DNA of 5,240 bases. It comes from CALFMR01 sp035550595 (GTDB lineage Bacteria; Acidobacteriota; Vicinamibacteria; Vicinamibacterales; SCN-69-37). The stretch is taken from positions 1 to 5,240 of the forward strand of contig DASZOV010000104.1 of NCBI GenBank assembly GCA_035550595.1, read 5' to 3'. The notes under the pieces were generated by a model, which was not told where the DNA came from, ran no database searches, and saw nothing but the letters and a program-made list of their open reading frames with translations. Position numbers and translations under genes: made by a program. Positions 1 through 5,240 of this stretch are shown piece after piece. The stretch's first letter is position 1. Every line of letters starts with the position of its first letter.

Positions 1-888
1 CATCGTGGCAGCCAGATCTTCGCCACCGCCCTTTCCAAAGATATCGCTCTCGCGCCCGCACCCGGCACAGACGAAGTGGCTCATGTTCTCCACGAGCCCG
101 AGCACCGGGATGTTCAGCTTGCGATACATCAGGATCGCCCGTCGCGTGTCGGCCACCGACACCGACTGCGGCGTCGTCACGACGACCGCGCCCGCCACCG
201 GCACGGTCTGACTGAGACTCAGCGCCACATCGCCCGTCCCTGGCGGCAGGTCGACGATGAGGTAGTCGACGTCGGTCCAACGGACGTCGCGGAAGAACTG
301 CTGAATCGCGCCGTGCAGCATCGGCCCCCGCCAGATGACCGGCGCGTCGTCGTCGGCCAGGAACGCGAGCGAGATGACCTGCAGACCGTAGCGTTCGGCG
401 GGAATGATCTTGTCGCCGTCGGTCTGCAGCCGCGCGCGCATGCCGAGCATGATCGGCACGTTCGGACCGTACATGTCCGCGTCGATGATCGCCACCCGGC
501 TGCCGCGCGCCGCCAGCGCCGCCGCCAAGTTCACCGACAGCGTCGTCTTGCCCACACCGCCCTTGCCCGCGCCGACCGCGATGATGTTGCGCACACCCTC
601 GACCGGCGGACGGCCACCGTCGAGCGGCGACACCGCCCGCACGCTCGCCGTCATCTCGATGTCCACCGAGGTGACGCCCGGCACGGCCGACACGGCCGTC
701 TTCGCCTGCTCGCGCATCAAATCTTTCACGGGACAGGCCGGCGTCGTCAGTTCGATCGTGAAGCGAACGTGCCCGCCATCGATCGTCAACTGCTTGACGA
801 ATCCGAGCGTCACGATGTCCTTGTGCAGGTCAGGGTCGGTCACGGCCCGCAGTGCGTCGAGTACTGCGGCCTCGCGGGGAGAGCTCAT
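1..888 (-). CDS. mrp: Mrp/ApbC (NBP35-type) Fe-S cluster carrier ATPase, 3' end cut off by the window
   Basis: Cytosolic P-loop ATPase that, in its family, binds a [4Fe-4S] cluster and delivers it to apoproteins. I translated 296 codons with no stop; the usual family length is about 350-370, so the C-terminal end lies beyond the left edge. Residues 5-80 form a MIP18/DUF59-like domain (TDPDLHKDIVTLGFV, then TTPACPVKD with Cys52). The MinD/ParA-like ATPase follows: deviant Walker A GKGGVGKTT at 108-116, DADMYGPNVP at 136-145, and Walker B region VDLPPGTGD at 212-220. ENMSHFVCAGCG near 267-278 carries the Cys274/Cys277 pair expected to hold the cluster at the dimer interface. The ATG at 888-886 overlaps the TGA of the upstream membrane-protein gene (ATGA), and AGGA sits only 1 nt before the ATG, so translation is probably coupled. 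The identification is firm; the physiological client proteins cannot be told from sequence. Confidence 0.96.
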   Translation of the reverse strand, partial: MSSPREAAVLDALRAVTDPDLHKDIVTLGFVKQLTIDGGHVRFTIELTTPACPVKDLMREQAKTAVSAVPGVTSVDIEMTASVRAVSPLDGGRPPVEGVRNIIAVGAGKGGVGKTTLSVNLAAALAARGSRVAIIDADMYGPNVPIMLGMRARLQTDGDKIIPAERYGLQVISLAFLADDDAPVIWRGPMLHGAIQQFFRDVRWTDVDYLIVDLPPGTGDVALSLSQTVPVAGAVVVTTPQSVSVADTRRAILMYRKLNIPVLGLVENMSHFVCAGCGRESDIFGKGGGEDLAATM

Positions 889-1280
889 GTCCTGATTGTA
901 TCTGGCGTGGGCGGCGGCTGCCCGAACGCGCGCCGCGCGTCGTCATTGACGAGCGCCCAGAACGTGTAAATCCCGAGCGCTGTTCCGAACGGCGGGACGG
1001 CGAGAAGCGGCACGGCGGCGACGAGCGCCGTGAGTCGGCCGCGCCGAGTCCGCGCGGCGAGCCGTCGCCCGATGGCTATCAGGATGATGCCTCCGGCAAG
1101 GAGCACCAATCCGCACCCGACGAGCAGCCAGATGGCTGGTCCGGCGAGCGGACCGGCGATGCCGCCGATGGCGGCCGCGTGCGTACCGGATGCGAGCACG
1201 GCGAGCGACGCGCCCGTCAGGACGCCAAAGGTGCCGCTGAGGACGTAAAGCCAGCCCAGGACGTCCAGATGGACGCGCAC
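885..1280 (-). CDS. Small multi-pass membrane protein of unknown function
   Basis: A 131-residue protein that I do not recognise as a characterised family. It is mostly hydrophobic: one segment at about 7-30, a long stretch at about 35-72 that could hold one or two helices, then a basic loop (RRLAARTRRGR, 72-82), and a last hydrophobic region at about 83-111 that may hold one or two helices. Three or four transmembrane segments are therefore likely. The segment PFGTALGIYTFWALVND (97-113), followed by a charged tail, resembles the ending of small uncharacterised membrane proteins common in GC-rich bacteria. There is no cleavable signal peptide and no catalytic motif. The start is GTG at 1280-1278, with GAGG 7 nt upstream as a fair ribosome binding site. 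It begins 12 nt after the J-domain gene, and its TGA overlaps the ATG of mrp, so it is inside the operon. Membrane localisation is well supported; function is open. Confidence 0.85.
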   Translation of the reverse strand: MRVHLDVLGWLYVLSGTFGVLTGASLAVLASGTHAAAIGGIAGPLAGPAIWLLVGCGLVLLAGGIILIAIGRRLAARTRRGRLTALVAAVPLLAVPPFGTALGIYTFWALVNDDARRAFGQPPPTPDTIRT

Positions 1281-1292
1281 GGCGCGGCCTCG

Positions 1293-1538
1293 TCAGTAGG
1301 TGCCGCCGAAGAACGCGGCCTGGATCCGATCGACGAAGGCGCCCATGTCGGCGAAGTCGACAGCGGCATCGGCGACGGGCGGCCGAACGGCAAGCGAAAA
1401 CGCGGAAATGGCAGGAAGGCTTCCGGCCGCGGGCCGGAAATCAGGATGCGAACGAGCTGCACGCCGGCGGATGGCGCGTCGTACTTCGCTGGCCGGCGCA
1501 TCGACCGGCAGGCCGAGAATGTCGAAGTAGTCGTGCAC
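1293..1538 (-). CDS. Minimal J-domain (DnaJ-like) protein, 81 aa
   Basis: The N-terminus matches J-domain helices I and II: YFDILGLP at 4-11, then ASEVRRAIRRRAARS leading into HPD at 31-33, the tripeptide that stimulates Hsp70 (DnaK) ATPase. A full J-domain is about 70 residues and continues into helix III with a KFK/QEAY-like stretch; that is not recognisable here. Instead a Pro/Ala-rich linker (36-57) leads to AVDFADMGAFVDRIQAAFFG (59-78), which looks like a short amphipathic helix. There is no Gly/Phe region, zinc-finger or substrate-binding domain, so this is a type III-like co-chaperone at most. The start is GTG at 1538-1536 with no strong Shine-Dalgarno. The gene lies 21 nt after the stop of the zinc-ribbon gene and in the same frame, which suggests reinitiation. 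Whether it still acts on DnaK is uncertain, although the basic helix II and HPD are intact. Confidence 0.82.
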   Translation of the reverse strand: MHDYFDILGLPVDAPASEVRRAIRRRAARSHPDFRPAAGSLPAISAFSLAVRPPVADAAVDFADMGAFVDRIQAAFFGGTY

Positions 1539-1559
1539 GACGAACCGCCACTCGAGTCG

Positions 1560-1811
1560 TTACCGGGCGCCGAGCGTGACGTGCAGTTCGCGGCGAGTAT
1601 CTTCTTCCAGAGCGTCGAGATCGACCGTGCTGTCACACTCGTCACAGAGCACTTCGACCAGAGCGGGACGACCCTCTTCCTGAGGCGGCTGCAACTGACC
1701 GTCGGTCACGCGAAGCAGGTGCATTTGCAGCGTCTTGACGAGAAAATTCTCGGAATTCCCACAATTCGGACACGTCAGCGACAAATGAGCACTCCATCGG
1801 GCGTATGCCAT
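1560..1811 (-). CDS. Small four-cysteine zinc-ribbon protein of unknown function
   Basis: An 83-residue acidic protein with two CxxC knuckles, CPNC (Cys14/Cys17) and CDEC (Cys56/Cys59), separated by 38 residues. This is the pattern of a zinc ribbon with a long inserted beta-hairpin or helical arm. The middle segment (NFLVKTLQMHLLRVTDGQLQ) and the C-terminal LDALEEDTRREL are probably structured. It has no enzyme motif, membrane segment or signal peptide and should be cytosolic. I chose ATG at 1811-1809; a TTG at 1820-1818 would add three residues, and neither has a well-spaced ribosome binding site (GGCGGG abuts the ATG). It is the first gene after the intergenic gap and is followed 21 nt later by the J-domain gene. 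Zinc binding is inferred from the cysteines; RNA, DNA or protein binding are all possible and cannot be separated from this sequence. Confidence 0.75.
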   Translation of the reverse strand: MAYARWSAHLSLTCPNCGNSENFLVKTLQMHLLRVTDGQLQPPQEEGRPALVEVLCDECDSTVDLDALEEDTRRELHVTLGAR

Positions 1812-1820
1812 GCCCGCCAA

Positions 1821-1963
1821 GAGTGTATCGCATTCTTCCGGGCCGCCGGGCCAAATTCGATGAGTTCGAGGCGACCACCGATGCCCGCTTCGGCAGGAAA
1901 TCTGACGTCCGGACGAGGACGTTCCCGAATACGGGACGTCTTTATTGCCCTGCGTCGCGGGCC
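1821..1963. other. Intergenic region between the helicase-nuclease gene and the four-gene mrp operon
   Basis: About 145 bases without a convincing gene. It should contain the promoter of the downstream minus-strand operon if that operon is independent of the helicase gene. On the minus strand the best candidate I see is TTGGCC at 1854-1849 with TACACT at 1827-1822, but the spacing is too long (21 nt) and TACACT almost abuts the gene start, so I do not call it as a promoter. The region also carries the hairpin described separately and three GACGT words (1904, 1918, 1935). Read-through transcription from the helicase gene is equally possible, because no U-rich terminator in the minus orientation is visible. 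Confidence 0.6.
1918..1946 (+). terminator. Putative intrinsic terminator hairpin, plus orientation
   Basis: GACG and TCCCG pair with CGGGA and CGTC, giving nine base pairs with one bulged T at 1922 and an AATA loop at 1928-1931. The 3' arm is followed directly by TTTATT at 1941-1946. The T-rich tract is on the plus-strand side, so the structure would stop plus-strand (antisense) transcripts. On the minus strand the hairpin is followed by CTCGTCC and would not terminate efficiently, though it could still protect the 3' end of the helicase mRNA, whose stop codon lies about 24 nt before it. The T tract is short and interrupted, so the call is tentative. Confidence 0.35.
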
Positions 1964-4900
1964 CTACGGATAGAAAACTCGCACGATTACCGGTGGATCT
2001 GTGGGCATCCGCCCCAGAACAGCGGCCATCGCGCGCGCATACAGCGCGGCCTGTCTCTCGTGCTCAGGCCGCGGCCGGCCGGTCTTCAACTCGACGACCG
2101 TCACCTCGCCGCCGGCCCCGATGACCAGGCAGTCGACCACGCCCCTGACGACGGCGTCGGGCTCGTCAGGAGGGACATAGGAGAACGGCACTTCGTGCCA
2201 GCACTCGCCTGCCGCGAACACGGCGCGAACGTCGTCTCGATCCCGGAAGCGCGCGTAGAGCGCTGCCGCGTCCGCCGCCAGTTCGTCGGGATTCGGAACG
2301 TCGACGAGCTCCTGCGACTGACACAGTCGTCGGGCCTCGGCGGTCAGTGCGGCAAGGTCGAGGTCGGCCGACGGCTGTCGCTGAAAGAGACGATGGACGA
2401 GCGTGCCGATGAGTCGTTCGTGGCCATCAGAACGCGAGGCGCGCTCGCGCCAGTCGGCGCCAGTAGTCGTGTCGTCATCGGCCGCCTCTTCCCCACCCTC
2501 GCCCGGCGACGTCGTCGTCGCCGCTACGGGATGCCGCCCAGTGGCGACTAGCGGTCGGATCTCGATCGGTGGTTCGACAGCCGCATCCCGCGTCACATCC
2601 GTCGCCTCGAGCGCGGCGTCTGACGCCGCCGGAGCAGCATCCGACCGGCACACGCGAAACGCGAAGCGTCCTCCGCTCGACGTCCACTCGACCTCCGCCG
2701 CGTGCTCGTCGGCCGCGGCGCGCGCGAACAAGTCGCCGAGCGCGGGCGGCAGCAGCGAGGCGAGACTGCGGCCGGCGCGGCGCAGACGGCCGCGCTCGTC
2801 CACCTCAGCGGCGAGGTACAGCCGATCGCGCGCGCGGGTGACCGCGACATAGAGCAGCCGCCGCAGCTCTTCGGCATCGCGCCGCTCTTCGAGCTTGGTC
2901 GCGTCGGTCGATCCGAACGCGACTTCCGGCGTCCCGTCGGGTCCTGACTCGATGACGGCCACTGCGCCGCTTCCACCTCGCCCGCCGGCGTGCAGGTTGA
3001 CGAGAAAGACGATCGGAAACTCGAGCCCCTTCGCCGCGTGCATCGTCATCAGGTTGACGGCACCAGCGGCCTGCACGACGGCGTTCGACTCGTCGCCCGC
3101 GCGGAGCGATTCGAAGTACGCGGCCAGCCGGCCGAGCGTCGCGTAGCCGCGATTCTCGACGCGGCGAACGAGCGCGCGGACCTTCTTCACGTTCTCGCGT
3201 GCCTGGTCGAGGCGCCGGTCGCGCATTTCGTAGTCGTAGGCCGACTCGCGCAGGATCAGATCGAGGAGCTCGCTCGGCCGGATGCGATCGCCGAGCGCGA
3301 GCCAGCGGTCGACCGACGCGCGCGCGCGATCGAGGAGCTCACGGTCGACGGCGTCGAGCGCCGCTGCCTCCTCCACGCCGCGTGCGGTCAGCGCGCGAGC
3401 GAAGTGCGGTGCGATGCGCGCGAGCGCATCGTCGGACAGGCGCACGAAACGCGATCGAAGCAGCTCGGCGGCGCGAAGATCGGAATCCGGCTGCGCGAGA
3501 TAACGCAGGAGCGCCTGCAGGTCCTGCACCTCGGGCGCGTCGAAGAAGCCGAGCCCCTTGTAGACGTACGTCCGGATGCCGCGCGCTTCGAGCGCGTCCT
3601 CGAAGTAGCGATGTCCCGCGCGCGTGCGGAACAGGATCGCGATGTCGTCGGGCCGCGCCGGACGTGCGCCCGATGATCGATCGCGCACGACCGCCTGGCC
3701 GATGAGCCGCGCGACTTCAGCCGCGACGGCCGCGGCGCACGCCGGCATGTCCACGCCGGCGATGATCCCGAGCACCGGCTCGCCATCGCGCCGCGCGCCG
3801 TCGGCGACAGCGGGGACCGGGAAGCGATCGGCCGGCTCGTAGCTGAAGCGCTCAGGCAGCGTGCCGTCGCCCTGTGACTCGGACGCCAGCGCGTTCACGA
3901 ACGCGAGCAACTCGGGCACCGCGCGGAAACTCGTCGAGATCGTCTGCCGCACGGCGCGTCCCGGCCGCAACCCCGCAATCCTTCGCGCGGCCTCGCCGAG
4001 CAGCGTGACCTCGGCGTGACGGAACCGGTAAATCGATTGCTTCCGGTCGCCGACGACAAAGATGGACGTCGGCGCGTCGGCAACGCCTTCGCCCTCGCCC
4101 CACGCGTCGATGAGCAGCTCGACGAGGCGCCACTGCCGGCGACTCGTGTCCTGGAATTCGTCGACGAGCAGGTGGTGGTAGCGCGCCTGCAGTTTCAACC
4201 GGCTGCGCGCGAACTCCTCTTGCCGCTCGAGCAGTGCCACCGCACGGTCGAGCATCCCGGCGAAGTCGAGCAGCGCGTGATCCTCGAGCAGCCGCTCGTA
4301 CCGGTCGGCGGCGAGACTCACGACGCGAAGCAAACCGCGTGCGAGCAGACGACTGATATCCGCGTCGAGCTGACGGATGGCCTGTTCGACGTCGCCAGCG
4401 ATTGCGGCGACGGCGGCCTCGTGCCGCTTGCGCGCGGCGTCGGACGCGAAGTGCGGCTTGAGCTCCGCGAGCAGCCGTTTGCGCGGCGTACCGCTCGTCG
4501 TCAAGAAGTAGCGTTCGAGACGACGACGGAATTGCTGCACGCGCGCGCCGTTCTCGACCGGCCAGTGATCGAGCGCGTCGATGTCGGCGCGCAGCCAGCG
4601 GAAGACAGGCGCCTCGCGCGGCCCGTCGTCGAGCAGCGCGGCGCGATCGGGCGACGTGGCGATGATGGCGCGAAGACGCGCGATGAAGGCGTCGGCGATG
4701 CCAGCCGCCGTCGGCGGCGACGTCGACGCACGCACGAAGGTCGCGATGGCCGGCAGCGCGACCTGTCGACGATCCAACAGCGAGGCAAGTGCGTTCTGGA
4801 GCGCCATCGGCCGCACGCGCGCGAAGAGCAGGCGCACAGCTTCGTCCGTGTCGACGAGCCCACGCGCGACCGCCAACGTCAGGTCGATCGCCTCGGCGGC

Positions 4901-5239
4901 GAACCGCGCCATCTCGGTCTCGTCGGCGACGTCGAAATCCGGCGAGACGCCGGCCTCGATCGGGAACTCGCGGAGCAGACCGAAGCAGAACGCGTCGATC
5001 GTCGACACCTGGATGTCGGCCAGCCGGCCGGAGAGATCCCGCCAGATGTCGCGGCTGATTCGTCCGGCGTCCGCGCGGCGTCCGAGCTCGGCGACGAGAC
5101 GCTCGCGCATCTCGGCCGCGGCCTTGCGCGTGAACGTCACCGCCAGGATGTGGCGCGGATCGACGCCGGCCGCGAGCAGGCCGACGTAGCGGTCGACGAG
5201 CACGCGCGTCTTGCCCGTGCCGGCCGAGGCCTCGAGCAC
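1964..5239 (-). CDS. addA: AddA/RecB-type ATP-dependent helicase-nuclease (UvrD-like motor plus PD-(D/E)XK nuclease), N-terminus outside window
   Basis: In this family the enzyme unwinds and resects DNA double-strand ends to prepare them for RecA loading, normally paired with AddB. 1091 codons are visible. Superfamily 1A motifs occur in order: Walker A ASAGTGKT (4-11), Ia AVTFTRKAAAEM (33-44), STIDAFC (79-85), II VDEFQDTS (359-366), III VGDRKQSIYRFR (396-407), IV TSFRAVPELL (436-445), V TMHAAKGLEFP (732-742) and VI LLYVAVTRARDRL (795-807). A Pro/Ala/Thr/Asp-rich linker (about 867-930) precedes the nuclease: GTLVHRLF (945-952), GVVDCLV with Asp1036, Glu1050-Leu-Lys1052, and QAALYARA with Gln1063/Tyr1067. 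It ends at TAG (1966-1964). The GTG at the window edge is internal, because a Q-motif must precede Walker A; the true start is probably only some tens of residues upstream. Length fits AddA (about 1150-1230). RecB is the main alternative name, since the partner subunit is not visible. No frameshift or missing motor residue was seen. Confidence 0.93.
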   Translation of the reverse strand: MLEASAGTGKTRVLVDRYVGLLAAGVDPRHILAVTFTRKAAAEMRERLVAELGRRADAGRISRDIWRDLSGRLADIQVSTIDAFCFGLLREFPIEAGVSPDFDVADETEMARFAAEAIDLTLAVARGLVDTDEAVRLLFARVRPMALQNALASLLDRRQVALPAIATFVRASTSPPTAAGIADAFIARLRAIIATSPDRAALLDDGPREAPVFRWLRADIDALDHWPVENGARVQQFRRRLERYFLTTSGTPRKRLLAELKPHFASDAARKRHEAAVAAIAGDVEQAIRQLDADISRLLARGLLRVVSLAADRYERLLEDHALLDFAGMLDRAVALLERQEEFARSRLKLQARYHHLLVDEFQDTSRRQWRLVELLIDAWGEGEGVADAPTSIFVVGDRKQSIYRFRHAEVTLLGEAARRIAGLRPGRAVRQTISTSFRAVPELLAFVNALASESQGDGTLPERFSYEPADRFPVPAVADGARRDGEPVLGIIAGVDMPACAAAVAAEVARLIGQAVVRDRSSGARPARPDDIAILFRTRAGHRYFEDALEARGIRTYVYKGLGFFDAPEVQDLQALLRYLAQPDSDLRAAELLRSRFVRLSDDALARIAPHFARALTARGVEEAAALDAVDRELLDRARASVDRWLALGDRIRPSELLDLILRESAYDYEMRDRRLDQARENVKKVRALVRRVENRGYATLGRLAAYFESLRAGDESNAVVQAAGAVNLMTMHAAKGLEFPIVFLVNLHAGGRGGSGAVAVIESGPDGTPEVAFGSTDATKLEERRDAEELRRLLYVAVTRARDRLYLAAEVDERGRLRRAGRSLASLLPPALGDLFARAAADEHAAEVEWTSSGGRFAFRVCRSDAAPAASDAALEATDVTRDAAVEPPIEIRPLVATGRHPVAATTTSPGEGGEEAADDDTTTGADWRERASRSDGHERLIGTLVHRLFQRQPSADLDLAALTAEARRLCQSQELVDVPNPDELAADAAALYARFRDRDDVRAVFAAGECWHEVPFSYVPPDEPDAVVRGVVDCLVIGAGGEVTVVELKTGRPRPEHERQAALYARAMAAVLGRMPTDPPVIVRVFYP

Positions 5240-5240
5240 G

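Noticed and set aside
76..969. 297-codon plus-strand open frame opposite mrp
   Set aside because: It is His/Arg-rich without motifs, and the opposite strand encodes an unmistakable Mrp with Walker A, Walker B and CxxC motifs.
1838..1852. Short direct repeat GGCCCGG separated by one base
   Set aside because: Seven bases in very GC-rich sequence are expected by chance, and there is no third copy or associated structure.
1822..1854. TTGGCC / TACACT as a promoter for the minus-strand operon
   Set aside because: The 21-nt spacer is too long and the -10-like element would put the transcript start almost on the start codon; the matches are no better than chance.
852..1973. 373-codon plus-strand open frame crossing the whole small-gene cluster
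   Set aside because: Its product is low-complexity and rich in Arg, Gly, Asp and Glu with no recognisable motif, and it runs antisense to four genes that have recognisable domains or hydrophobic pattern. It is a typical GC-rich shadow frame.
2990..3676. 228-codon plus-strand open frame inside the helicase gene
   Set aside because: It is antisense to continuous helicase motifs and has no domain signal.
4581..5189. 202-codon plus-strand open frame inside the helicase gene
   Set aside because: Ser/Arg/Ala-rich translation of the strand opposite the helicase N-terminal motifs, with no independent support.
5237..5239. GTG at the right edge as the start codon of the helicase-nuclease
   Set aside because: It lies three codons before Walker A. 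Family members have a Q-motif and further residues upstream, and the frame is open to the edge, so the real start is outside the window.
1..5240. tRNA, rRNA, CRISPR array, insertion sequence or phage attachment site
   Set aside because: I saw no cloverleaf, regularly spaced repeats, transposase motifs or long terminal inverted repeats. Nearly all of the window is accounted for by the five coding regions.

Overview
This window is GC-rich (about two-thirds G+C by eye, not computed). All five protein-coding genes I can support lie on the minus strand, so transcription runs from right to left. GC content, codon style and the small-gene neighbourhood suggest a free-living GC-rich bacterium. Acidobacteriota of the Vicinamibacteria type is my best guess, but this is inference and no marker gene here settles it.

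Right part (1964-5239): a nearly complete AddA/RecB-type helicase-nuclease. It has a UvrD-like superfamily 1 motor with all core motifs visible, a low-complexity acidic linker, and a C-terminal PD-(D/E)XK nuclease of the RecB type. It enters the window just upstream of its Walker A motif, so only a short N-terminal piece is missing. Its partner gene (addB would be usual) would lie beyond the right edge and is not visible.

Middle (about 1812-1963): a short intergenic gap. It holds a 9-bp hairpin followed by a T-rich tract that reads as an intrinsic terminator on the plus strand, the orientation opposite to all genes here. Only weak promoter-like sequence precedes the next gene.

Left part (1-1811): four tightly packed minus-strand genes in transcription order. 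They are a small four-cysteine zinc-ribbon protein, an 81-residue protein with a minimal J-domain (HPD motif, helix III not recognisable), a 131-residue multi-pass membrane protein, and Mrp/ApbC, a P-loop ATPase iron-sulfur carrier that runs off the left edge. Spacings are 21 nt, 12 nt and an ATGA stop/start overlap, so the last three are almost certainly one operon and the zinc-ribbon gene probably leads it. The helicase-nuclease serves double-strand-break repair. The left operon combines an Fe-S cluster carrier with a possible co-chaperone, which hints at cluster handling or protein maturation, but only Mrp has a known function.

No RNA gene, CRISPR array, transposon or attachment site was seen. 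The most interesting item is the uncharacterised zinc-ribbon / mini-J / membrane / Mrp cluster. The rest is ordinary chromosomal sequence.
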